From Lotus japonicus (taxonomy: Eukaryota > Streptophyta > Magnoliopsida > Fabales > Fabaceae), in contig NC_080044.1 of assembly GCF_012489685.1 (NCBI RefSeq), forward strand, positions 45,880,964 through 45,944,963: a stretch of DNA of 64,000 nucleotides, written 5' to 3'. The notes beneath the pieces are model-generated. The model was not told the origin of the DNA. It ran no database searches and saw nothing but the letters and a program-made list of their open reading frames with translations. Each line of letters opens with the position of its first letter. Position 1 is the stretch's first letter. The translations under genes and the position numbers were made by a program. Of this stretch, positions 20,015 to 29,916 are shown in pieces.

Positions 20015-22469
20015 TAGACGAAAATGGAGAAGAGAATCAGACAAGGAGATCCACTTGCTCCTTTTTTGTTCCTTATTGTGGCTGAAGGTTTAAATGGCCT
20101 TGTAAGGCAAGCAGTTTGTACAGAAAGTTTCCAACCTGTCAGTATTGGTAGGGAGGTCAAGGTGGAGGTGGCTCTGCTTCAATTCGCTGATGATGCTCTA
20201 TTTTTTGGGGCAGCTTGTCTACAAACGGTAAAAGCTATGAAATGTATTTTATGATGTTTTGAACTTGTTTCAGGTATGAAGGTGAATTTTCATAAGAGCA
20301 AGATCGCTGGAATTGCGGTTGATGATTGCTGCCTTGTTGAACTGCAAGACAGTGACAATTCCTTTTGTATATTTGGGCTTACTAGTGGGTGGCAATCCTC
20401 GACGTCTGTCAACATGGGACCCTGTGGTGGATAAACTAAGGAGGAGACTAGCTTGTTGGAAGGGTAAGCAGTTAACCTTCGGAGGGAGGATATGTCTGAT
20501 TAAGAGTGTGCTCACTGCCTTGCCTCTGTATTATATCTCTTTTTTTCGAATGCCGAAAGGAGTACTGCAAAAATGTCGCCAGATTATGATGAGATTTCTG
20601 TGGGGTGGTGGGGAGGAAGACAGGAAAATTTGTTGGGTGAGTTGGTACCAAATTTGTAAACCAAAATTGGCGGGTGGCCTTGGGGTTCGAGATTTAGAGA
20701 AGTTTAATATTGCTTTGCTTGGAAAGTGGAGATGGTGATTCCTTCATAACAGAGACCAGTTATGGTGCCAAGTTTTGTCTGCAAAATATGGGCATGGGGC
20801 AAATTCGAAGACTTCTATTTGGTGGAGGGATTTAATTAAATCTTGTGCAGGGGAGGCGGCTAGCTACTGGCTTTGAGAATTGTGTGAGTAGGAGGGTTGG
20901 GGAAGGAAATGATATCCAGTTTTGGCATGAAGACTCGCTTGGTGGGGGTAAACTTAAGGAGAAATTTCCTGCTCTGTATTATCTGTCTGAGCAACAACAG
21001 GATAAGGTGGCATCTATGGGGGTGTGGAATGATGATAATTGGTTATGGGAGTTGAAGTGGGGGTGGATATTAGCGGCAACTTGCAGGGTTAATGGGAGGA
21101 ACTTATGAGGATTATTTCTTCTGTAAAATTGGTGAGGGGAAAGAAAGATTCGTGGTGTTGGATAAAGGAAGAGAATGGGATCAATACTGTTAGTTCTGCT
21201 TATGAGGAACTTATGGATTTTGTCAATTCGGATGAGGATGTTGTGTTCAGATATTTGTGGGCATCCTTGGCTTCTTCGAACGCAATTGCTTTGGGATGGA
21301 GAGTTTTAATTGACTGTATTCAAACTGGAACAAATTTGTTGAGAAGGAATGTTGCTATTGATAGCTCTATTTGTCCCTTGTGCTTACAATTTGAGGAATC
21401 AACGAATCATCTTTTTTTCTCTTGCTTGGTCTTATGGCAGATTTGGGCTCTTGTGGAAAATTGGTTGGGTTGGTCCATGGTTCTCTCTGCTTCTGCTAAG
21501 GAGCACTTACAGCAATTTGTTTGTGTTGGTTCTGGTTCAGTCAGGAAGGGGCTCTTGGTGGTTTGGCTAGCAACTGTCTGGCATTTGTGGGTGGGCAGAA
21601 ATGGCAAAACTTTTAGAGGGGAAGATGTCCAACCTATACAGATTTTTGAGCAGATCAAACTGAAAGCTTGGTTATGGCTAAGAGCAAAGCATAGAAATTT
21701 CCGTCATGCAATTTTAGAATGGTATAGCGAACCAGTTGCATGTTTCTCATGTTTATAATGTCACTCTTTCTTTGCCTGGTTCTAGTTGTTTTGATTTGCA
21801 GGACTATTTGCATGTTGGAACATTTTCTTGGTCGCTTGTTACTGGTATTTTCGTTGGGTGGCTTGCTGCGGGTTGGTGGAATTTGTTGGTTTCTTTATCT
21901 TGGATTAAGCTCGTGGGTCCTGTAATGCTTCATTGGGATGGCATGTTCAAAGTTTCAAAGCATTTTGTCATGCTTGCTGTACAATGATCATATCATGATG
22001 GTGGGGCGCTCTGGGTATCACTCATGTTTGGAGGTTGGATATTGGAGTGTTACATGGTTTTACTTGGAAGGCTTCTGAAGTCTTACTGATTGCACTACTT
22101 GCTGTTGGATTTTTTGGCTACTGCACTTTCATGATGTTTGTAGTAAGAAACTGAACGTAGTCAATTTAGTGGTACTTTATCTTGTCCTCCTTAGAGATTT
22201 CCTCTTGATTATAGGATTTGTGTACTCTTTTTCCTTCACTAGGTTTTCCCAAGGGGGTTTTATCCTAGTAAGGTTTTAATGAGGCACTTTTCCTATACTC
22301 TTTCTCTAAGGAGGTGGTGGGTGGTGGGTCTATTAGCTAGTTGATGGTTCTTGATCTAGCTATTGTAATGTTAATACATTTATTTTTCTTTCTTCTGTTC
22401 TTACTTGTATTGGGTTGAAGTACCCCTTGTACTTCATTCATTATATACTATCCAGCTTATAAAAAAAAA
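20015..22469 (+). mobile_element. 5'-truncated L1-type LINE with poly-A tail
   Basis: Coding homology begins abruptly inside the reverse transcriptase and runs to a 3' UTR ending GTATTGGGTTGAAGTACCCC...CAGCTTAT followed by nine A (22461-22469). 5' truncation plus a poly-A tail is the normal outcome of L1 insertion. The continuation of the A tract and the right flank are displaced to 29907 by the Mutator-like insertion. A short inverse copy of the same 3' UTR appears at 35812-35886. The expected long target duplication was not found. Confidence 0.88.
20024..21758 (+). pseudogene. LINE ORF2 remnant: reverse transcriptase C-part and zf-RVT region
   Basis: Pieces in order: RQGDPLAPFLFLIVAEGL and the catalytic FADD box (to about 20230), interrupted by a TGA at about 20252; then FVYLGLLVGGNPRR, CWKGKQLTFGGRICLIKSVL and GGLGVRDLEKFNIALLGKW (20313-20738), which form the conserved post-RT region of plant L1s. 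A decayed linker follows (20845-21108). Last comes the zf-RVT segment with LWASLASSNAIALGWRVL, LLRRNVAIDSSICPLCLQFEE and HLFFSC (21105-21758). The endonuclease and the first half of the RT are absent. Frameshifts and stops make it inactive. Confidence 0.88.
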
Positions 22470-22655
22470 GGGTTAATGGTCAAATTAGTCCCTGTGTTTG
22501 TAGTGACTTTTGATTTTAGTCCCTCTCTGGAAAAAACTAGCTGATACCTCCCTGCAGTTGCACGCGTTTTGGTATTAGTCCTCACCGGAGGGCAGAGCTC
22601 CAGTGAGAGCTGACGTGGCTTTATCCATGTCATTTTAATTTCCACATATTTAATT
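22470..22655 (+). repeat. Left TIR of the outer Mutator-like element
   Basis: Inverse of 29715-29906; about 180 bp with scattered substitutions and small gaps. Confidence 0.85.
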
Positions 22656-23771
22656 TCTAATTAAAAAAAATTAGAAACTGAAAAAATCAAAAACTGAAAT
22701 TTGAGTTAAAAATGCCTATCAAAAAACAAAACCTAGTTAATTTTCATCTTCCTGATCAACTTCATCTTCTCTTTCAAAAAAAAAAAAAAAAACTTATTCT
22801 TCTTCTTTCATCATTTCCAGAATGCTTCTTCAATGTTTTTCATATTTCCACCACCACATTTTGCTTTCATCTCAGCAAATAAGCAACTGAATTTGACAAA
22901 CCCAAAATTAAACATCACTAACTCGGAAATAACATCACCATCCCAGAACAAGCAAGTAAAAACGTTTCAGGAATAATCTCTTCATTCAGCAATAGCATAA
23001 TCCAAAAACAGAAAATGCAGCATGAACCATTCTCTTAAGAGAGGGAAATGATGACAACAAGAACCAAAAAAGAAAGAATTGAAACCCATTAATCACCAAA
23101 ACCCAATTGAGAAACACATGAAATTGATCACCCAGAAGATCAAAATGAATAAAGCTTGAACTTTTAACCCCAAAACCCACAAACGATAAGAAAGAAAGAT
23201 GATGGGTGAAGCTAGAACCTTTCCACCAAGGTAGATCTTTTCCATGTGTACCGAAACAGAATCATGGGTTTCTGCCACCCCCACCCCCACCTGAAATCTC
23301 AACCGCAAAACCCAAAAACCCCAAATCCACCACCGCCACCAACTCGTCTTCACCACCAACCTCTCCCTCGTTTGGTGTCTGGGTTCGCCTTCACCCTTTC
23401 TATAGAGCCTAGAAAACAGACGGAGGAAGGAGGAGTTGGTGAGAGAGAGAGAGAGAAACCCCAACCTCCATGAGACCCAAAGCCCCAATCAGCAGCAAAA
23501 GTTCTGAAGAATATAGATGCGATTGTTTATGGGTTGGGCTGGAGGTTGAAGAAGAGGCTGGTGAAGATGAAGAGTGAATTAATTGACGATGTTCTAGTGT
23601 GCAGATTCTGATTTTGGGGTTATTTGGTTAAGATTTATGGGTTTGGGTTAAGAAGAAGAAGGAGGAGTAGGAGGAGGAAGAACAAGATGGATGAAGATGA
23701 AGATGAAGATGAGAAAGATGGATGAAGAAGTAGATGAGAAGGAGAGGATGTATGAAGATTGAAGAAGGATG

Positions 23772-23815
<44 letters not shown>

Positions 23816-23829
23816 GGTCAATATTAGTT
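22656..23829. other. Interior of the outer Mutator-like element, left part
   Basis: Contains a longish minus-strand frame (23093-23488) and a plus-strand frame (23206-23412), neither with recognisable homology. Simple-sequence tracts include GA-rich repeats (23640-23770) and a 39-base T run (23775-23813), which generates an artificial poly-lysine frame on the minus strand. The CCACC/proline-like stretch at 23280-23345 could be a captured fragment, but I cannot name a source. Confidence 0.4.
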
Positions 23830-24119
23830 GGGTTAAATGTGTTCACCGTCCCTGAACTTTGAGCGAGATCTGGTTTCCGTCCCTCGCCGGAAAATCTTCC
23901 TAGCGCCACCCTCAGACTACTTTTTTTGTTTGGAAACCGTCCTTGCCGGCGATTTGCCTCTGGCCGCCGTACCCAACTGTCCTATGTGGCCATGCCACGT
24001 CATTTAATGAAATGACGTGTTAATTTAAAAAAAAACTAAATATTTTTATTTGTAATTAAGCCCCCCAGAACATTCCTAATTTAATTTCTAAACTCTATAC
24101 TAAAACTAACCCTAAATCA

Positions 24120-24749
24120 AAACCCTCTCCATCATCTTCCTCCTTCAGACCCAACCCATAAATTAGGGTTCTTCCTTTAGTTCGATTTCTGGGTTTTTCA
24201 TTATGTTCATCACTTCTTCATCTTCTCCAATTTTTCCCATAACCTCCATCTAAGAAAAACCCAAAAATTTGAAGCGTGAGAAAATAGTGAACTACATAAA
24301 AAATTCAAAACATGCACAAGATGACACACCAGAGAATGAAACAATATTACAATGGTTATACTAACAATCAAATGGCTTTACAGACAAACCCAATTTCATC
24401 ACGGTTTGGTAATTTTAAATTGAAAAATTACTAAAGTCCTAAGAATACAACCTGGACACTAGATTCCTTAGCTCTGGTGAGAGGGAACCACAACCTGTAC
24501 GCTAGAATCCTCGCTGAAAAATGCTTACAAACCCAGATTCGTGATATAAGATGAGATGCAGTGGAGGAGGAGGAGTCTTCGCTCCAGCGTCGGGGATTGG
24601 GGATCTGCAGAAACCTTAAATCTCCACCCGTTCACCAAAACCCCTAAAACCCCCAATCTCCAGCACCAGAATCTCCAGCGCTACCACCGGTTCTGCGTTC
24701 TTCTTCGCCGGCGGAGAAGGAAAGGTGCGATCTTTAATTGTCGGGTTTG
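24120..24749. other. Left interior of the inner Mutator-like element
   Basis: A non-coding pyrimidine-rich stretch, then a GC-richer block (24560-24735, with GGTTCTGCGTTCTTCTTCGC) containing opposing short frames. It may belong to the same captured segment as the right interior, but no identifiable protein is seen. Confidence 0.35.
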
Positions 24750-24754
24750 GGTTT

Positions 24755-27700
24755 TGTGAGACCCAAGTTTTTAAGCTTAGAATAAATCGAATAAAATTCC
24801 TATTCACGATTAGTTTGATGTAACGTGAAGGAAAACCTGAACAAGTTTATCGAATGGAATTAATTTATGAAGGAGAAAGTTCAGGAAAAGGCTAAGGAAA
24901 GTATTAAAGTCGATATAAGTTATAGCGCAAGTAGTATTCGCTTATACCTAGGACGAGAGCGATAGTAAACGATTAATTTACACTTAAAGACACGATGGAA
25001 ACTAATTCCAAAAATCTTCAGAGAAATGTTAGAACTTCTCTTAAATCTTCCATGACAAGCGTTTCGATACGAAACCCTGGAATGTACGAAGGTCAAATTC
25101 CAATACTCGGAAGTTTGCCGAAACTAAATCACTCATAGTTCAAGAAACCTAAAATCAACCGACGATGAAGACTTTTTCTATTCGGAGCTTTAAACGAAGA
25201 TTCCACACGCGTACACCTATTTCTGTCGATGTTTTGAATCTTTCTTTAGAGCGAAGTTTTCTAATCCGACATCAACTGCAAAAAGTAGTTTTTCGGGTAA
25301 AATCGTTTTACACCGACTTTGGATCGTTTGCCTTAATTCCAAGAAACCTGTTTTGAGTTCTGGAATTCTGTCGCCAGAACCTATCTTAGAATTCACGGAG
25401 GAATGCGCAGGAAAAATCGGAATCGCGAAATTTTCATTTTTCCGCATTTTCCAAAACCTATAAATAGAAAGAAAATGAAAAATTTTCAAAAACCCTTCAC
25501 CCATTTGAACCCAAACCCGCGAGTTTGAAGGAGAAGGAGGGAGGAAGAGATTTTCGCCGTTTCTTGCCCGATCGCTGCACCGTTCGTTGTTATTCGAAGA
25601 CATCGAGGTATAGATACTATCTCTCACTTCTGATCGCCAATTCTGTCGTCTTTCTCTGTCTTTCTGTGCTCAAAGTTTTGAGCTTTTTGTAAAACTGTCC
25701 AAATAACTCGGTTTCTCTGTCTAAACTTATTCCCTACATGCCCAGGAGCGTGTTTAGCAGATTACATTTTGCCGAATGTCGCCGAAATGCCGTCGAATTC
25801 CAATTCTGCTTGAAAAACCCATTTTGAGCCAAAGTTTCATTCTTTCGGTTTAAAACTCTCGACTTAGCTTAGCGCTAGTAGGATTAGCTGTCATAAACGT
25901 CGTTGGTGACGTCCCCATTAAATTTGTTTTTCGAAATTCCAATTTTGAAATTCTGAGCTGAAAATATTGACCAAAATACCCCTGCGACAGTTTTCGATCC
26001 GAAAATTTTTCCGAGTTTCAATTCGCCTTAGTTACGACTAATGATAACCTAGGAACCAAGTTTGATCGAAGAAAAATCGGCGAACACAATTATGATGTGT
26101 GGCCGAGAGCACTCCTAGGGGGGGAGGAAAATGTTGTTTTTCGAAAACTTATCTAACGCGTTAGATTATCGTACTTCGGAGTTTATAATGCTTCGTGCAA
26201 CCCTTGTACTTATTGTTTGCTGAGTTTCTGACTCATTGTGATTGAATTATGTGATTTTGCTCTAAGGTTCGTTTGAGGAATTCTGTGGAGCCGAGGAGGA
26301 AGATTGTGAAGGAAGGTTTAAGGAACACACTGGAGGAGTTACAGGTGAGGGCTACTCACTGAATACTAGATAATGCTTTAGGTGTCGACGAACTCGACTT
26401 GATTTACTGTTTATGCACTTGATTGTGTTTGACTGGGAAAAATGTTTTCTGAGGCTACGACTGACAATTGATAATCATTTATCGCTTGAATTGTTGTTGA
26501 TATTGATTCACATGCTATGTGCTAAATGGTTAATCTAGGATGTGTTGATATATGTGCCATGACTGTTGGATTGTGTTACTTTGATTATGCAAATACACAT
26601 ATATCTGTTGTACGTCAGAGTGAGGATAACGAGCAGTTATGCCACACTCATCATGAGATTTTGGGAAAGTTTGATGGGACGAACGGAGATTAGGACCCTT
26701 ATTCATATTTTAGTGGATCGAGACCTTCTCTGGGAATTAATTGGGATTATGGGATCTTTTAAACTCGTAAGATTAGAGACAAAACTAAATGGAAACCATT
26801 TCACAAGGAAAATTCATAATACATTAAACAACCTCTGAACCCTTTAAAGAATGATAACAATCTCAGATGAAAGCTTAAGGTTTAGATATTAGCTTTGGAA
26901 AATGAGAAGTATCGCCGAATCCAGAATTTAGGAAAACTAATAAGTTTATGAGTATTTTATACTCTTTGCTCGATGAGCAGTTTATTTATTAGACTATCTA
27001 AAGGATAAGTCAGGGAACTATAAGTTTCCTAGTACATTGTTACTCTTCGCTCGCTGAGCAGTTTTGACCATTGAATTAGATGAGTCGGATGACTCGAGAA
27101 GTTATCATGAGTGATTGCACTCTTTTTATATTTAATTGTCTTTTGTTGCAGAATCGACTTTTACCTTAGGGTATTCTTTTTAGAGACAATAAGTTAGCTA
27201 GAACACGTGACAACATGACGAGTGAGGTCGGAGACGTTGTTTGGCTAATCACTTTGCATTCATGCACACATTTTGAGGTTTATACACGGCAGGAAGTCGG
27301 ACCTCGATGGATTCCAAAATGGTCCTAAGACCCGGATTTCCATATAAGAACACTACGGTGATTCTTAGTAGCAGACGGAAATGGCAGACCTACGGGTTCA
27401 CTGCTGATCTGACTACATTTTGTTTGGTATAAGAGACGCTCGAGCAGAAATGGTCCCACCTTGGCCGGTGTTAGGGCTAACTCGATGGTGCCCATCCCTC
27501 CGGATTGCATCTTGTTCCTTAGCATTGCATTCATGCACCATTCATACTGACTTAGTTGCCGAGTGTGATTGTTACTTGTTAATCTTATTTGATACATGCT
27601 AATTGTTATTATTTGTTATTTATATTCATTGGAAATTATACAATTTATAATGCTGTCACAAACTTCTAAGCCTATGTAACTACTGCTTAAACTTTACCTA

Positions 27701-28746
27701 TTGGATGTACTATTATGTAATTCATTGAGTTGACCCTCGCGCGTGCTACCTGTGTCTGGGGGGCTATGTATGCCCTTTTTGTCAGATGTCGATGGCAGAT
27801 TGGTTCGAGATGGTCGTCCCTTCGGGGGGACTAGGTTCGAGATGTTGGATCAGGACACCCCGGGCTCATGGGTGGTCGACCCCGCCGGTCACCGAGCCAT
27901 TTATTCGGGGCGAATAATGGAGGATCGCGTTGAGAGGATGAGAAACTTGACGCAAAGAGTTTTGAGACGCCACACCGTCAGCTTCAACCTACCACCAGGT
28001 GTGCACTGTGGACCTGGAGTTGTAGTACCACCACCACCGTCGCCTTCGGACGACGAGGACCCCTCGGAGGAGGTGCTTGTGGGAGGGACTTCTTCGGACT
28101 CTAGCTCACCTACTGTTGTCATTGCTGCCGACCTTGGTTCGAGACCTGGACCCGTGAGATCAGCCCAGGAGCAGATTCCAGTAGCGAGGGGAGAGATGAT
28201 CGGAGACATCTACCTAGTCGTCTTGGATTCAGATTCAGACGACGACCATGGTGATGCATAGTTGGGAGTGCTGTGGTGTGCTCCTCTGGACAGGATTAGG
28301 GTAGGAGTAGAGTTATAGCTCGGGTCTTCATGTCCGTATTTTGGGGCAGGGTAGGTTTCCGACCGTTAGCTTTTTGTGTGGTTTTCTTTATGGAAATCAC
28401 AGAGAGTTGGTTGGACTAGGAGGTCTTATTTAGGCCGTTTTGGGCTGACCTACTTTCGTTGGAGGACTGTATTCATAATACTTGACCTTTTATTTTGGTT
28501 TGTACATATTTTGCCCACGGGCACTACTTTCCGTCACTGGAGGTTACTCGTGACGTGGCATGCTACTTACAGCGGGGGCTGTAAATTTATCTGTACATTA
28601 GTCGTTTTTATCTTTCTTCGATAAGTTTTATTTTGTCAAGTCTTTATTTACTTAGAACAAATATCAAAAAAAAAAATATATTCACGTTTTTCCGCTTTGT
28701 TTCTTTTTGGTTACTAAAGTGACGCCACTGAAATCGGGGTGTTACA
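24755..28746 (+). mobile_element. Gypsy-type solo LTR, 3992 bp, with 5-bp TSD
   Basis: Starts TGTGAGACCCAAGTTTTTAAG and ends GGGGTGTTACA, flanked on both sides by GGTTT (24750-24754 and 28747-28751). The exact target duplication shows one LTR left after LTR-LTR recombination. Starts of this type with multi-kilobase LTRs are known from plant Gypsy (chromovirus-like) elements; the lineage is inferred. A relative covering its 3' third lies at 13190-14657. An intact ORF occupies 27770-28261. The 5' 2.9 kb shows no significant frame. Confidence 0.92.
27770..28261 (+). CDS. Uncharacterised ORF carried inside the Gypsy LTR (163 residues, intact)
   Basis: No known family recognised. From ATG 27770 the protein contains RPFGGTRFEMLDQD, a W-VVDPAGHRAIYSGRIME block, an arginine-rich stretch with VLRRHTVSFNLPP, a proline run (VVPPPPSPS), the acidic DDEDPSE, a serine-rich segment and a DSDSDDDHGDA tail. 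No signal peptide or membrane segment is visible. It is GC-rich compared with the rest of the LTR. The diverged copy at 13480-14182 keeps the same motif order. It may be a real LTR-encoded protein or an acquired host fragment. Sequence after the stop (GTAGGTTTCCGACC onward) is also shared by both LTRs. Confidence 0.45.
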   Translation: MPFLSDVDGRLVRDGRPFGGTRFEMLDQDTPGSWVVDPAGHRAIYSGRIMEDRVERMRNLTQRVLRRHTVSFNLPPGVHCGPGVVVPPPPSPSDDEDPSEEVLVGGTSSDSSSPTVVIAADLGSRPGPVRSAQEQIPVARGEMIGDIYLVVLDSDSDDDHGDA

Positions 28747-28751
28747 GGTTT

Positions 28752-29082
28752 GATGAGGGAGAGAGGGTTTTGTGGCAACAAAACAACATGGGAATGGAAG
28801 TGGCCGGAGAGAGGAAAGAAAGGGGGATGAAGGTGTGGCAGATCACCGGCGGCAACGCTGCTGAGGCGCATCCTCATCTCCCGGAGCTTCTCGGTGGCCA
28901 AGCCTAGAGTAAGCTTGTGGCTGTGGCACTGGTCCTTGACGTCGTTGATGGAGCGGAACGTCTGTGCGACAGAGACGTAAAAGATGAGGTGGGCGAGGGA
29001 GAGGAGCGTGATGGGGATCCAACATTGGCGTCGTGGCAGCACTGGAGGCGCTGTTGGTGGTGGTGGGTGTCGTAGTCTGCCC
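28752..29082 (-). pseudogene. Candidate host exon captured by the inner Mutator-like element
   Basis: Reading the minus strand from 29082, a pyrimidine tract ending in CAG (29120-29083) looks like a 3' splice site and is followed by a GC-rich open frame. The best frame contains a hydrophobic segment WIPITLLSLAHLIFYVSVA and then a helical stretch LTLGLATEKLREMRMRLSS. This has the texture of a real plant coding exon, unlike the surrounding AT-rich DNA. I cannot name the parent gene. The frame is cut where the solo LTR begins at 28746. Confidence 0.45.
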
Positions 29083-29714
29083 CTGATGGACAAGGAAAAC
29101 AGAAAGAAAAGAGAAACTCAGATCTGATTTTGTGCTTTGATTTTTCACAAAGCATATTCTTTCATATTTAATTTTTTTTTATAACCGTTCTTTTATTTAC
29201 TGTTAGGGGTAGTTTTAGTATAGATGAAAAACTAAAAAGGACCCAAAAAAAAGTTTTAGTTTTAGTTTTAGGGTTTAGAAATTAAATTAGGAAAGATTTG
29301 GGGTTAACTAAAAATCAATTATGTTATTTTTTATTTTATTTTAAAAAAAATTACACGTCAGCTCCAAAGTAACACCTGGACACGGCGGCCGGAGCTTCAT
29401 CGACGGCAAGGACAGTTTCCGTACAAACAATTGAGTTTGAGGATGACGCTAGGAAGATTTTCCGGCGAGGGACGGAAACCAGATCTAGCTCAAAGTTCAG
29501 GGACGGTGAACACATTTAACCCATATTAGTTTAGTTTTTTTTAAAGGATATATTAGTTTGGTTAGTGTTATTGGAGTTTAGATTTTTTTACGGTAATAGG
29601 ATATTTTGTTTGTTTTGTTTTTTTTTAAATTTACTTTTGTTAGTTATTGATAAAGTCATTTTGTTATTTTTTAAATTAAATTTTAATTTTAATTATACAG
29701 GTGGAAAATGCATT

Positions 29715-29906
29715 TAATTAAAAATGATGTGGATAAAGCCATGTAAGCTCTAGCTTGCCATTGGGCACACTTGCCGGAGCTCCGCCCTCCGGCGAGGACT
29801 AATACCAAAATACTTGCAACTACAGGGAGATATCGGCTAGTTTTTTTCGGGGAGGGACTAAATTAAAATTCACTACAAACACAGGAACTAATTTGACCAT
29901 TAACCC
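29715..29906 (-). repeat. Right TIR of the outer Mutator-like element
   Basis: Inverse of 22470-22655, ending GACCATTAACCC next to a ten-base A run. Confidence 0.85.
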
Positions 29907-29916
29907 AAAAAAAAAA

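Larger units (their letters stand above)
23830..29522. mobile_element. Inner Mutator-like element with perfect 9-bp TSD
   Basis: The termini GGGTTAAATGTGTTCACCGT (23830) and its inverse (ending 29522) are flanked by ATATTAGTT on both sides (23821-23829 and 29523-29531), the 9-bp duplication expected of Mutator-like elements. Inverted similarity extends about 200-290 bp inward (TCCCTCGCCGGAAAATCTTCCTAGCG versus its inverse at about 29450). It has no transposase. The right interior holds GC-rich sequence that looks captured from a host gene. A Gypsy solo LTR (24755-28746) sits inside it. Confidence 0.92.
22470..29906. mobile_element. Outer Mutator-like element (long TIRs), inserted in the LINE poly-A tail
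   Basis: The left terminus GGGTTAATGGTCAAATTAGT (22470) is mirrored at the right end (29906) with about 180 bp of clear inverted similarity, including TAGTCCCT, TTGGTATTAGTCCTC, CCGGAGGGC and GGCTTTATCCA blocks. It is flanked by runs of A on both sides (nine at 22461-22469, ten at 29907-29916), which fits a 9-bp target duplication within a poly-A tail. The element carries no transposase frame. Its unique interior (22660-23829 and 29532-29710) includes an A/G-rich stretch and a 39-base T run. It is split by the inner element at 23830-29522. Confidence 0.85.

Noticed and set aside
23628..23909. A 93-codon minus-strand frame rich in lysine
   Set aside because: The poly-lysine is simply the translation of the 39-base T run at 23775-23813, with GA-rich repeats on either side.
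26566..26838. A 90-codon frame in the 5' part of the Gypsy solo LTR
   Set aside because: No conservation with the other LTR copy and no codon-like composition.
28376..28624. An 82-codon frame after the LTR-borne ORF
   Set aside because: The matching region of the other LTR (14260-14460) has no corresponding frame; the DNA similarity there is that of LTR non-coding sequence.
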